Notes under the pieces: model-generated
The model's input: the letters and a program-made list of their open reading frames with translations, nothing else
What the model was told of the DNA's origin: nothing
The model's database searches: none
In this document: positions 21,633-32,709 of the stretch, piece after piece
How the letters are laid out: every line of letters starts with the position of its first letter
How positions within the stretch are numbered: position 1 is the first letter of the stretch
NCBI GenBank assembly: GCA_950022655.1
Contig: OX465579.1
Location: 81,614,515 to 81,678,514, forward strand
Direction: 5' to 3'
DNA from: Alentia gelatinosa
Lineage: Eukaryota > Annelida > Polychaeta > Phyllodocida > Polynoidae
Length of the DNA stretch: 64,000 nt
Program-made: the position numbers and the translations under genes

Positions 21633-21642
21633 TATATAAAAG
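21633..21642 (+). promoter_or_regulatory. TATA box in PLE2 left pLTR
   Basis: TATATAAAAG, about 420 bp before the ORF1 start and downstream of several CCAAT/ATTGG boxes; repeated in the right pseudo-LTR near 26856. Confidence 0.6.
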
Positions 21643-22298
21643 TGACAGAAAATCACTGTCATGCCATCTAGTGGAAAACAACAGAACCACCAGAATGGCC
21701 ACCAGGTGACTGGATTCAGTGCTAACACACCAAGAACCAGCTACCTCAAGCCTAAGACAGAAGAGAGGCACCTTCTGATTGGATCAGAAGCTTTCCCGCC
21801 TCTCTTTGTCTCGGTCTTGACCAATAAGAATGCAGGATTGGACCCATGTGACTCCACACAACCAATAAGGAAAGGGTTGACAACAGACATTAACATTTTT
21901 TCCTCAGTCTGAACCTGACAGGGAAGAGAGTCTAGTCACATACCAGCAGTCGCTGAAGCGATCACGTCGATATTTATTACTACTCAGTACCTACCTGTAC
22001 ACTCCATACACGCTCTACACAGTACACCGACCTTAGGACTACTGTTAGAGACCCGATGGCCGACCAAGCTACGACCACCACCCCGGACAAGAACATGCGC
22101 ACTCCGCAAAGGACTCCCCGACGCAGGAGAGCGAGTGACGCCAGCGGTGATCTTGAGACTACCCCCAGCACCAGTGGGAGTTTCATCTTGACCTGCAACA
22201 AGCGCAAACGGACGGACGATGACATCGGCCTGCCGGTCAGTGACTACGTTGTACGCCGCGAGCAGGGCACTGTGGACCGTCCCCCGACAGGCGATGAG

Positions 22299-23216
22299 GT
22301 AAGCAAAGCTCAACACTGTGTCCGTTTGTCTTGCAATGTCAGTACGCACGCTAGAGACCCGCCCCACACGGCGGCCGTCTCTAGTAAACCGATACACCGC
22401 CATAGTTCTCACACCAACTGCCTTCCACCCGGACAGCCGAAGATTGTCAGGGGTGACAAAGCAGTAGGAGACGGCGCCCGAGGGGGCAGCCGTCGCGCAC
22501 CCACTCTATGCCATAATAGACAGGGTACACGTACGGGAGTCAGACGGTCACTTATCACTGACTTCTTTACAGCCAATACGAGTACAGCACTCAGTAGAGG
22601 CGCGACTAAGACAGGAAGCAGTAGCACCTGTCCCACTCCCAAGCACCAGTGCACAGCGCACATGGTCAACAATAGTGTACAGCACACTATTTCGAAGGCC
22701 CGTGTATTGCACACAGCCCCCGGTTTGGACGCCAACGAACAACACGTTACCGACAAACCGGACACTTCTATGGGTATATTGCATACCCATGGAAGTGCCA
22801 ATAACAAAATCCACAGTGACTCTACACTGGAATTACTGCGGAGTTTGGACACTGAATGCAGCTGGGACAGTTCACACGAACCTCCCGACAACATCCAGCT
22901 TGTCACCCAGGTTGAATCTCGAAAGTCGATGAACATCGAGAGTCATGAACCGACACACACTCAGAAGTCGATGAACGCTGAGATACAAGGTGTAGGCAGA
23001 ACCAAACTGGGGCCAGTTTAAAAAAACACCCCAAATAAGAGTTCCCACCCAGATAGGAAGGTGTATTATAACACTCCCCACATCCGGGGCAATGAATATG
23101 TTTACAATGAACATCAATTTACCGACTTCATTAAAGTAGACGATGTTGATCTTCCAACCCTGTTGCCTGATAATCTAGACATCATTAATGACCCAAATTT
23201 TGTCTCTTCCTCACAG
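22299..23216 (+). other. Predicted phase-0 intron in PLE2 ORF1
   Basis: Donor GAG|GTAAGC, acceptor TTTTGTCTCTTCCTCACAG|GCA, 918 bp. Joining the exons keeps frame exactly. Position and phase match the PLE1 intron. Confidence 0.8.
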
Positions 23217-23704
23217 GCAATCGATGAGATGCTACCCAAGATCGCCCACCTGGCCTGGCGCGACCTCAGGGAGGTTAATAGCAGGTATCATAAGACGGAA
23301 GCAAGGGCCGTCTTCTACGAGTCGTGTACCGAGCTGAAACATGTAGAACCTTGGACTGCGGGCCTCGCCCCCATCCCAGTCTACATAACCCCCGACGTAA
23401 GGGACCGCATCGTAGCAGAACGCAGGGACTCAGCTATGCGCATCACCAAGATGGCGGCTGAAGCCCTACGCGCGCAGCAGCACCTGGAACGGGCATGCTG
23501 CGAGCAAGTAAGCGGGATGATTTATAGCATGGTGCGAAGCTCAGGCATTGACCGAGAGCCCGTCGGTCGCATGATCACCGACACTCACGCACATACCGAC
23601 ATAACGGCGAAGCGCGATTGGAAGAAGGAGAAGGCCATCTTCTCTGACCGAATCGCCAGGCGGGCCACGAGGGACCCGCCCAACTCCCAACTCGTCGACC
23701 CATT

Positions 23705-23749
23705 TTTTTTTTTGTTGTAAACTTTTATTCATTCTGCCATAGGCAGTTC
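23705..23749 (-). mobile_element. 45-nt polyadenylated retro-insert in PLE2 ORF1
   Basis: Read on the minus strand this is a short 3' end with AATAAA about 15 bases before an A-run, i.e. the last few bases of a polyadenylated transcript. It is flanked by ACCCATT at 23698-23704 and 23750-23756. Deleting insert and one duplication gives a continuous ORF1 frame. Source element unknown. Confidence 0.7.
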
Positions 23750-23988
23750 ACCCATTCACCGCCAGGGGAACTTTCAATAACCCTAAAGCGTCCTCTACCG
23801 TGGTAAAACCGGACAACGAGGAAAGTGGGACCGATGGGAAGACGGATTTTCCCAAACCCCCACCCCCGGGCCCACCTGGGGGAAAGAAGCGGGGGAGGGG
23901 CCGAGGAGGCAGGGGTCAAGGCCGCACCGACAAACGTCAGAGCCGAGACCCGAGAGTACAGCGACCAACCTGCGTCACCAGCCTGTAG

Positions 23989-26498
23989 ACTTCGAGCAAC
24001 CTATTACAACACGATCTACATCTTGTAACAAAGCTTGTAATAAAGAGAAAGTCTGTTACTCACCGTGTTCTGTTGATTCTTCATGTAGAATTACAAACCG
24101 ATCAAATGGTAAATTTTCAAGTAAAACTACCATAGAAACCTCTGAAAGTGAATCTAAAGGGAAAAACACTAGAACAGATGAAATATTGAACCAACCCAGG
24201 ACAGTAATTAATCTATCTAGTAAAAACCTTAATGAACATGAAATGTCACTCCTAAATAAAGGCCTAAACTTCTGCCCAACTAGCGTTCGGGTGGAAGAAG
24301 GGGAAGTGAAATCGGAATTGGACAGATTCCATAGAAATCTCAGACTCAGACAGTTTTTCGACAAACCTGGCATGAGTCAGGCCTCCGGGAAAAATTTTCT
24401 GAAGGCTCCGGGAGCTCCTTACGACAACCCCACCCTCATAAAAAACCTGAGGGACAAATCAGGATGGTCTGCACCACAAGGTTCAACCAACTTGGAAGGG
24501 TTCATAGCAGTAAATGAGATAGAGCTGTCAAAGAGAAACCTCAATAAAACTAGGATAAAACACAACATCTCTAAAAAAGAGCGCGAGGTCCTAAAGAATC
24601 TGTCACGAAATAACGAAATCACCATCAAACCAGCCGACAAGGGAGGTGCCTTAGTGGTACAAGACATGAGGGATTACGTGAGAGAGGCCATGAAACAGTT
24701 AGGCGATGAGAAAACCTACCGAAAAATGCCCAAAGACCTCACAAATCCCCACAATCAGGAGATTGATACCTTCATTGAGGAAATGATTAACAACGAAGAA
24801 ATAACCGAAAAAATGGGGAAAGCCTTACTGACCAGGAACCCCAGAACACCACAGGTATATTTCCTCCCCAAAATTCACAAGGGAATCATTCCCCCACCAG
24901 GACGCCCCGTAGTATCAGCCAACGGATGTCCAACAGAAAAAATCTCCACATTTGTGGATACTTTTCTGAAACAAGAGGTCCCAAAGATCAAATCATACAT
25001 CAAGGACACAAACTATTTCCTACAGCTCATCGACGAGATAGGAAAGGTAGAAAAATCGGACATCATAGGGTCTCTAGATGTAAGTGCCCTATATACGAAC
25101 ATACCCAACAAAGAGGGGTCAAATGTAATCCGAGAAAAACTAAAACAGACACGACCAGATGGTCAGATGCCGAAGAATGAAAGCATAGTAAAACTCCTAG
25201 ATATGGTACTAACCAAGAACAACATACAGTTCAATGGAGAGGACTATCTACAGATAGGAGGTACAGCGATGGGAACCAGATTGGCCCCATCATATGCCAA
25301 CCTCTTCATGGAAAACCTAGAAGAGAAACTCCTACAGGACTACCATCTCAAACCCAAGATCTGGCTGAGATACATTGATGACATTTTTTTCATTTGGAGC
25401 CATGGGGAAAATCAATTGAAGGAATGGTTGAGCTGGCTCAACAGCTACCACGAGACCATAAAATTCACAATGGAACACTCGAAAGAAAGCATAGCCTTCC
25501 TGGACACTAAAATCCGAATAACGAGAACCGGCACACTCGAAAGCGACCTGTACGTGAAACCCACAGACCGCAATACATATCTACGGTATGACTCAGCTCA
25601 CCCACCGGCACAAAAGAAGAGCATACCGTACTCTCAACTACTCAGAGTGAAGAGAATATGCAAAAACGAGGCCGACTATCAGGCCCATGCCGCCGAAAAA
25701 ATGAATCAATTCAGAGAAAGGGGATACCCTGAGAAAATCCTGAACGACTGCAACAAGAAGCTCGGAAATATAACCCGGAGCAACCTCTTACACAAAGAGA
25801 AAAAAGGAAAGGAAGAAAATGACAACCGGAAACAAACGTTTCTGATTAGTACCTACACAACCAATGGAAACTCACTACCAAAAATAGTGGAGAAAAATTG
25901 GGATATCCTGGGGAAATCGACCACCACCAAAGACATCTTCGAGAGCAAACTGGTGAAGGGATACAAACGACCAAAAAATCTGAAGGATTTTCTGGTAAGA
26001 GCCCGCACTTGCTTCAAGGAAGGGGGGCAAGATCCACAGGCGAAAACCAATACCAATCGCAATGCATGCAACAAGAAAAACTGCATATATTGTGGAATCA
26101 TCAAGACAGACGACACCACAAGCAAAGTGACCGGCAAGAAAGTGACCACTAAACACAATGTCACATGCAACAGTTCCAATCTGGTTTACTGTATAACATG
26201 CAAGACCTGTAAAGCCCAATATGTGGGCCAAACGAAGCGGAACATAAAAACACCGCATAAGGGAACACCTGAGGACGATCAAAAATCACAGCAACATAAG
26301 TGACGTCCCCAAACATTTCAACCGCCCGGACCACCATGGGACAGACGATGTGGAGTTCAGAATTTTGGACTTCATACACCGACACCCCGACAGCAAAAAG
26401 GCCAAAGACCTGAGACTGAAGGAGGAGTACAACAAAATCCACCGACTCAAATCCCAGGCACCATTGGGTCTCAACACAATGGATAGTAGGTACGGATG
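23989..26498 (+). pseudogene. PLE2 ORF2: Penelope RT and GIY-YIG endonuclease, endonuclease frameshifted
   Basis: A single long frame, open from within ORF1 to 26303, lies -1 relative to ORF1; its first ATG is near 24243. Blocks: VINLSSKNLNEHEMSLLNKG, KPADKGGALVV (24630), VYFLPKIHKG, SALYTNIPNKEG, GTAMGTRLAPSYANLFM (25260), catalytic YIDDIFFIW (25375), CNKKNCIYCG zinc motif (26065), and the GIY-YIG start LVYCITCKTCKAQYVGQTKR (26185). A frameshift near 26258 ends the protein early. The rest of the endonuclease (KHFNRPDHHG, NTMDSRYG) remains in another frame to 26498. RT looks intact; the endonuclease is likely dead. Confidence 0.9.
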
Positions 26499-26686
26499 AA
26501 AGGTAACAAAACACCACGTGAAAATTTTTTTCCACCTCCAGTGAACAGCTCCACACCTCCAAGAGGAAGCGAGCACAGATCTGAAGGCCAGGGATTCATT
26601 TTTTCCACAGTCTAACACACACCCACCGATCATCCACCAGTGACAAAAGAATGTGACTAGACTACACTAATGTCAAAGAAAAACAC

Positions 26687-27193
26687 CATAGGTATGGTGT
26701 GGTCCCAATCACCGCCTCTGTAACCGAACAAAATGGCCAACAAAGACGACATTGATCAGCCAATCATAGCCTGAATGAGATTAACGATAATCGAAACTGC
26801 TGGTATGATAAAGTCAGTAGAATTACACACTTTATAGGACAAAACTTCCACCTGCTATATAAAAGTGACAGAAAATCACTGTCATGCCATCTAGTGGAAA
26901 ACAACAGAACCACCAGAATGGCCACCAGGTGACTGGATTCAGTGCTAACACACCAAGAACCAGCTACCTCAAGCCTAAGACAGAAGAGAGGCACCTTCTG
27001 ATTGGATCAGAAGCTTTCCAGCCTCTCTTTGTCTCAGTCTTGACCAATAAGAATGCAGGATTGGACCCATGTGACTCCACACAACCAATAAGGAAAGGGT
27101 TGACAACAGACATTAACATTTTTTCCTCAGTCTGAACCTGACAGGGAAGAGAGTCTAGTCACATACCAGCAGTCGCTGAAGCGATCACGTCGA
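26687..27193 (+). repeat. PLE2 right pseudo-LTR
   Basis: Copy of 21464-21970, offset 5,223 bp. Confidence 0.92.
26771..26798 (+). ncRNA. Hammerhead-like core, right pLTR of PLE2 (variant)
   Basis: Identical to the left copy, extra A included, so the change predates this insertion. Confidence 0.55.
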
Positions 27194-27204
27194 CATTGAT
27201 TTTA

Positions 27205-27227
27205 TATATATACATATATATATATAA

Positions 27228-27258
<31 letters not shown>

Positions 27259-27312
27259 AATAATATATATATATATATATATGTATACATATATACATAT
27301 ATATATATTCAT
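27205..27312. repeat. (AT)n/(ATAC)n microsatellite
   Basis: Degenerate TATATACA/TATATAAA tract immediately after PLE2; the element inserted at its edge. Confidence 0.9.
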
Positions 27313-27651
27313 GCCTATAAGGCATATGTTTTCAACCTCCCCAGACATATCCTTCAGCCCTAATCCATGGTCAACAGTGAGGTGTCATAATGTTTGATAT
27401 TGTGTAAGCTCTGTAAGTAACTATACTCTCTCCAAATCTGAGACAATAATCAACTCTGAAGTGTGGACAACCTGTCTTTGTTTTGAGAGTGTCCTCACTT
27501 GTTCTAACACTCCTATATGGAAGAAAACAACACCTCTGCACTCATACCCGCCACTCCCACCCTATGTGTGAAAGCCACAGCGCAGTCGGAGAGCGCAATG
27601 TTTGGCCGAATAGCCGCGTTGCCATGCAACATGACCGCATGGCGGCGCTGA
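27313..27651. mobile_element. Unclassified repeat X1, right part
   Basis: Shares order and several blocks with the right part of X2 (CATACCCRCC, ACCACC-rich segment, GCGCTGAACGG end). The LINE resumes right after with AAAAACCGCTATTGATGC. Confidence 0.55.
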
Positions 27652-28071
27652 ACGGAAAAACCGCTATTGATGCTATCTGTGAGTTTGTTAGCCAAGGATA
27701 AAAAGGAACTAACTGGGGCAATCTATATAGATTTCCGCAAGGCTTTTGACCGCGTGTGTCACAATCGACTCCTCCTTAAACTTGATAAACTAGGGCTTCC
27801 CGATAGCTACATGTCTTGGTTCTGGTCATATTTTCCTACTTGGAAACAACAAATGTTTATGCTGATGACATTGTTGTATATTACTCCTCTAAACAACAAC
27901 AGGCAATTGTAGAAAAACTACAGTGCACCATGGATGAGTTCATTATCTGGAGTGAAGACAATTTCCTCACGATAAATAAATCAAAAACCAAGATATGCTG
28001 GTTCGGCCCGGGGAATAAAACAAAGCACCTGGGCAACGTGGATGTATTTGTGAATTTTCACAAGTTAGATA
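27652..28071 (+). pseudogene. LINE copy, piece 2: RT palm
   Basis: AIDAICEFV, then DKKELTGAIYIDFRKAFDRV (RT motif A, near 27725), NRLLLKLDKLGLPDSY, an internal deletion removing the GVPQGS block, then VYADDIVVYY (YADD near 27865), DEFIIWSEDNFLTINKSKTK and CWFGPGNKTKHLGN. Continues the protein left at 20205. Confidence 0.85.
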
Positions 28072-28445
28072 GTTAGTAGAAACCGAACGAGAGTTAGACT
28101 TGACAATGTTTATGCCACGACGGGAAGGTCGTGTATTACCACACGAGGCGTAGCCGAGTATAGTGAGGAGCAGACCTGACCAGAGTGGCATAGACATTGA
28201 CAAGTCTAACTTGAGTTCGGTTTCGTATTTATCCTACCCCATCTATGCTTTTGTATTACTGTTAAAAAGATAAATATTGAGTCAACGACCAACAGAACTT
28301 TTTTCATAGTAGCTGACATCCTGCTCTCTGATTGGTCAATATTGTTATTACTCTAGTGGCATAAAAACACTTTATGTCACGGCCTGCCACATAAAATTTC
28401 CCTATGTTAAGTCTATGGCGGTTTTTTATTAGGGGTAGGATAAAG
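28072..28445. mobile_element. Hairpin element of the TTATCCTACCCC family (copy b)
   Basis: Reverse-orientation copy of 14286-14665: fold-back GTTAGACTTGACAATGTTTATG and complement, loop CGAGGCGTAGCCGAG, TTATCCTACCCCATC, ending TTTTTTATTAGGGGTAGGAT. Sits in the LINE between HKLDS and VQTYPYLG. Confidence 0.75.
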
Positions 28446-28655
28446 TACAGACTTACCCGTATCTGGGAGTAGAAGTAGATTGTACGGCAAGTATTGAAAA
28501 GCAATCGAGAAGTATTATAAAAAAGTTCAACCATAAGATCTTTAATGTCGAAACAAGTTGCTATCAGATTTTACAGACAGGCAATACTGGCTGGGATAGA
28601 TTACAGTGCTATTTTCATAGGGGGGGCTAATGTGTCTGGGTTGGAAAATTACAGC
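28446..28655 (+). pseudogene. LINE copy, piece 3: RT C-terminal part
   Basis: VQTYPYLGVEVDCTASIEKQ, then after a one-base shift KQVAIRFYRQAILAGIDYSA and GGANVSGLE. Matches the order of the 9083-9742 LINE. Confidence 0.8.
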
Positions 28656-29236
28656 AATAGGCCTTTTTCCACTGGCTGGTGTCGCACGTTATCTGCTTAG
28701 CTACGCCATGTCTGAAGCCAAACATACCCCTGGCAACGTATTCTTTAGCATTGGATCTATCAGTATATGAGCGTAATACATTCAGAAGACCCATGTATCT
28801 TATTTTCAGAGAAATACCAATGATTTCATCGTATTCTATGGTATTCCAGCTCCAATTTGATGTATCATACATGCATATCGCCTATATGATACTTTAGATA
28901 TACCTTAGATAACACAGGGACACCAAAACTGCATACACACTAATACACTGGCAGGTTTTGCTATAATATATGCTTATGTTTTTCGAAGTTAAAACCAAGA
29001 TGATTATCAACTATATAAAGTTTAGATAGCTCAGACTCGTTTATACACTACCCTAGTTTGCTCCTACAACTTAATCTGTCAAAAAGACAACAATCCTGTA
29101 ATCATACCCACCGTTCACACTTTAGGTGTGATTGCTCTGTTCCCTATACATATATGGCCAGACCCGGCCGTGTTTGTCCGAGCGGCCGCGTAACTAGGCA
29201 GTGGGCCGTTTGGGGGCGCTGAACGGCAACACCTGT
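28656..29236. mobile_element. Unclassified repeat X2
   Basis: About 580 bp from TAGGCCTTTTTCCACTGG to GCGCTGAACGGCAACACC, the same ends as X1. Interrupts the LINE between GLE and LQNKAL; ATTACAG before and ATTGCAG after look like a diverged 7-8 bp target duplication. Ends start and finish CA/TG in a hAT-like way but without convincing inverted repeats. Confidence 0.6.
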
Positions 29237-29401
29237 ATTGCAGAACAAAGCACTTCACGTTTGTCTTAGGGACTATGGAATGGCACACGCTGTCAAAGAG
29301 TTACATAGTCTCACTGGGGTGATCCCTCTGTCACACAGGCGAGATGAACTTCTCTTAGGGTACATGAGGAGAGAGTACTGGCTACAGTACGTTGATGATA
29401 A
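29237..29401 (+). pseudogene. LINE copy, piece 4
   Basis: LQNKALHVCLRDYGMAHAVK, LTGVIPLSHRRDELLLGYMRRE, ending YVDD at the Harbinger insertion site. Continues at 36462 with NDNQRQQAV in the same frame once one TAA duplication is discounted. Confidence 0.85.
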
Positions 29402-29790
29402 GGCCCCGCACCCACCTACTACGATTTCCCTTCCGACACGCCCCGATAGCCCTTACGACACAGAATCGAACGTTGTGTCGGAAGGGTGTAAATTATCGCA
29501 GGAGTGGAGGCCGGCTTCCGACACGGACTGCGACACGCCCCGACACGCCCCGACATGGCTTACGACACGCCCCGACACAAGCGCCTTGTCGTAGGCCTTG
29601 CGACACGCTTCCAACAATTCCAACATGTTGGAATTGTCGGAGTGTGTCGCAAGGCCTGCGACATGGCGGGGCGTGTCGCAGCGTGTCGGAACGCTATCGA
29701 AGCGTGTCGCACAAGTGGAGGCAGGCTTCCGACAAGGTCTACGACACGCTCCGACACGAGTCTGTGACTGCGCTCTAATCCGCAAGGAGG
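29402..29790. repeat. Harbinger 5' TIR and subterminal motif array
   Basis: About ten copies of CGACACGC or its complement, some as direct pairs with CCC spacers, around a larger imperfect palindrome (29596-29659) whose centre ACAATTCCAACATGTTGGAA is nearly perfectly symmetrical. Harbinger transposase partners with Myb/MADF domains bind subterminal repeats, so these are the likely binding sites. Confidence 0.7.
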
Positions 29791-29899
29791 CGCACAGAAC
29801 ATAAGCTACCATTATGCCACCTGGTGTTTAGCTGCAGCATATGGACTCGTTCACAGCCAATCAGAAACGGCATCCGGCAAGTTCCACTTCCGTTTCAAA

Positions 29900-32709
29900 A
29901 TGGCGAGAGGGAAAAAATCCAAAGCACGCGAAAGCAACAAAAAAACAAAATCACCGAGTTCTGGTGAAGGAAATGCTGGAAAAGTACTTGAAGTGGTAGC
30001 CTGCATACACAGAGATCCAGACGATTTGGATGAAAGAGGCGGACTAGGGGCCGCAGCACCACCCGAAGACGTTAATGTCTCCAACAAGAGTGCCGGTACC
30101 CCGCCGGCACTAAGTCAAGAGAAGGCGGTCAGCCTCAATCGTAGGTGCGGAAAGGGACTACAGAAAACATTTTGGACGGACACCATGATGTCCAAACTTA
30201 TCGAAATGTGGGAGTCCTCCATTTTCCTGTATGACAGAGCAAACCAGCAGTACTTCAACACCAAGTTAAAGAACAAAGCTCTGCGCAACATTGCCGTAGA
30301 ACTGGATATGGATGGTTAGTGTCATGTTTGTTTGTTAATTTTTTTGTGTCGGGGGGGGGGGGGGGGAGTTCAATTGTACCGTAATATTTACTCAACAAAC
30401 TTTAATTAACTGTGTCATGTAGAATCCACCTACACTCTTCTGGGATTTACTAGGGGATTCGTGTATAGTATGGTATTTTATTATCACCTAAAAAACCTTC
30501 TGTTTAAATTCCCATGTGCTATAATGTTATCGTGTAAGTAGTGAACAGGGATGATACTCATATTCGCGCATGTTGAGGCCACAGCACTTTACATATGTAG
30601 TTATGATATTTTTTTTTGTATAACAGTGTCGGAGATTGAAAAGAAAATGTCCTCGCTCAGAACAACTTATGGTAGAAAACCAGAAAGGAAATCGGGCAGC
30701 GCACGGTGCCACACAAGCCTCCCGACATGGCTGCACGAGAAGCTATCTTTTTTGAGGGATCACATCAAGCCAAGAAAACGACAACTGTCTTCCTCCAGCA
30801 TGAATGTGAGTATAAATTCGGCATCTTGTGTAAAGGGAATAGATTGAGAGACTCAACTAGATATACCTATATCCACACATGTATTTCTGCCGCTGCTAGC
30901 CGGGAGCTGGTAGAAATGGTCCGCATTATTATCAGCACAATATCATCCTCCCGGGTATTTCTTAAACGATTTCCTCTATTATCGAAGTATTATGAATGAG
31001 GTCAAAGCCACGAGAAAATGTGAATTACTCCAAAGAAGATGGTGAACAGGGACGCAGACTGAGCACGCATATGTTTCTGATTTTGTCTTATCATGGAAAA
31101 TTGTATTAAAGTTGTTGTCTCCTTTTATAAACCTTCAGGCTGACCAATCCTTTGAAGAAGCAGATGTTCCATCGGTGGCCACAAATGCAACATCAGCTAG
31201 GCAAGTCGAGACCAGCGAGGATGAGAGCAATTACAACGAAGAGGATGAGTCTATCACCAAGGAAGGCAGTCCCAAAGCAATGCAGAGATCCGATGTCGTG
31301 GCCGCCACCAAAGAACAGGAAAGTACGCCAGAAGAAACACCAGAGACTCCCAAGGTTAGTATATTTTATTTACATTTACCTATTTTTGGAAGGGTATGAA
31401 ATAATTTCCGCTGCTAGGGGGTACAGTTGATTGAACTATTTTTATTGTGCACCACAATACAATATAATATGTCATCTCTATTCAGTATAGTCTACCAAGT
31501 TATTCTACAATTATTTTGAATGATATGTCTTTGTACTTTACCTGCATCCACTCCTGCGGTAATGAAGAGCCACACTTCACATTATAAAACCCCGGGTAAC
31601 ATTTCCCCCATCGGTAAACCTCCATAAAAATGTACTATACCTTGTTACAGAGTGTCATTAATATCACTCACAGGTCATCGAGATTGTGCGTGTTTCAACA
31701 CCAGTACCAAAGAAGAGAAAAGGACAAAGCAAGGCAACACTCCCTGAGAAAGCGGAAGATGAATCTGGAAAGCTGCTACACGAATTATCGGCCAGTGTCC
31801 GTGCTGCACTCGCAAAGGGCGCTGTACCTAAAACAAGTACGCAACTATGGTGTGAGCTGCTGGCAAAGGATATGGAGAAGATAGGAGAGGAGGACCGCGA
31901 CACAGTTCGGCTCGCTGTAGATGCCGCTGTCAGGAAAATAAGAAAAGGTATTCTCTCTATTCTAATATCAAAAGTTTATAATCGTCGTAGATTTTAATAT
32001 TGGAATTTCCCACATTTAAAAAAAGGTAATCCCCCTCTGACGATTTGTGTTTCCGTCATATTATGAAAAGTGGAAAGCAATGGTAAATTATGTATCAGAG
32101 GGAAAGCGTGTTGTATGCCGCTGAGTTCTATGGAATACTCGCACACAAAAGTCGAACATGTTGTATTTGTTCGAGTGTGTCGTAGTGTGCGGAATTATGT
32201 GCGATATCTAATCTGAGTCGACCCACCCCCCCCCCCCACCCCCCCCCGACCCGTTCCGTTGTTTAAATAATCGTAGACTGTGGTTCAAATGTGATATTAT
32301 GAGAGGACATAGCTGAACTGCGTATTGTTCACCGTTCATTTCCGCAGGGTTTCTTTTGGCTGACGAGTTCTACGATATTGTGCTGTCTGCCGATGCCCAG
32401 CAAGTGAAAAGGCAGCCACCATCACTCTCTCCCATCAAGAAGGTGTCGGCAGCGGTCCACCAGCCTCATCTCCCAACTCCCGCACACAACAATCCAGCCG
32501 ACAGGTACAGAATGGAGTATCTTGAAGCAGACTACACTCTTTATAATATGAGGTCTGCGCAAAGTGTCCCTGTGCAAGGAAGTGAAAGTATGGGCCAAGT
32601 GATGAGAGATATTAATGAACACTCCACTGAATCTCTCACCAAGAAAGCTTTTGACACTGTAGAAAAACAGTTGCAGTATGATTATTCTCACCTACTATGC
32701 GTTAGTTAG
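29900..32709 (+). CDS. Harbinger accessory MADF/BESS DNA-binding protein (5 exons, 481 aa)
   Basis: Exons 29900-30314, 30627-30805, 31139-31354, 31674-31947 and 32348-32709, all with GT-AG borders and compatible phases (1,0,0,1), sum to 1,446 bases with one stop at the end. ATG at 29900 has a good context (AAAATGG). Residues about 88-198 form a MADF domain (FWTDTMMSKLIEMWESS... MSSLRTTYGRKPERKSGS ... KLSFLRDHIKPRK), residues 200-270 are acidic, and residues about 328-361 (LWCELLAKDMEKI...) match a BESS motif. In Harbinger elements such a Myb/MADF partner brings the transposase to the nucleus and to the element ends; here this is by family knowledge. No disruption seen. Confidence 0.9.

Larger units (their letters stand above)
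21464..21970 (+). repeat. PLE2 left pseudo-LTR
   Basis: 507 bp repeated at 26687-27193 with few mismatches. Carries CCAAT boxes (CAGCCAATCA, 21534), a TATA box (TATATAAAAG, 21633), and a hammerhead-like core. Confidence 0.92.
22056..23988 (+). pseudogene. PLE2 ORF1 (spliced), broken by a small retro-insert
   Basis: ATG at 22056. Exon 1 is 22056-22298 (81 codons), the intron 22299-23216 (GTAAGC ... CTCTTCCTCACAG), exon 2 starts at 23217 in phase 0 (AIDEMLPK). Unlike PLE1, the intron has an in-frame stop at about 23021, so splicing is needed. Exon 2 has the conserved VEPWTAGLAPIP block and MAAEALRAQQHLERA. A 45-nt insert plus 7-bp duplication (23705-23756) shifts the frame. Past it the original frame resumes as FTARGTFNNPKA and ends in a Pro/Gly/Arg-rich GKKRGRGRGGRGQGR tail with TAG at 23986-23988. 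Confidence 0.8.
21361..27196 (+). mobile_element. Penelope-like element PLE2
   Basis: Same plan as PLE1: inverted 5' fragment 21361-21446 (reverse complement of 26522-26608), pseudo-LTR 21464-21970, ORF1 with intron, RT plus GIY-YIG ORF2, pseudo-LTR 26687-27193. Flanked by a 15-bp duplication TGATTTTATATATAT at 21346-21360 and 27197-27211. A 20-bp copy of upstream flanking DNA lies between the inverted fragment and the pseudo-LTR. Sequence divergence from PLE1 is high although the architecture is identical. Confidence 0.92.

Noticed and set aside
22056..23021. 321-codon frame as the true PLE2 ORF1
   Set aside because: It runs into the predicted intron; homology to PLE1 exon 2 resumes only after the acceptor at 23216, so the spliced form is favoured.
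28072..28445. Apparent inversion of the loop between hairpin copies a and b
   Set aside because: The whole element is in opposite orientation; body, stem and loop all agree once reversed.
29615..29636. Palindrome as a separate mobile element
   Set aside because: It lies within the subterminal array of the Harbinger and is flanked by its motifs.
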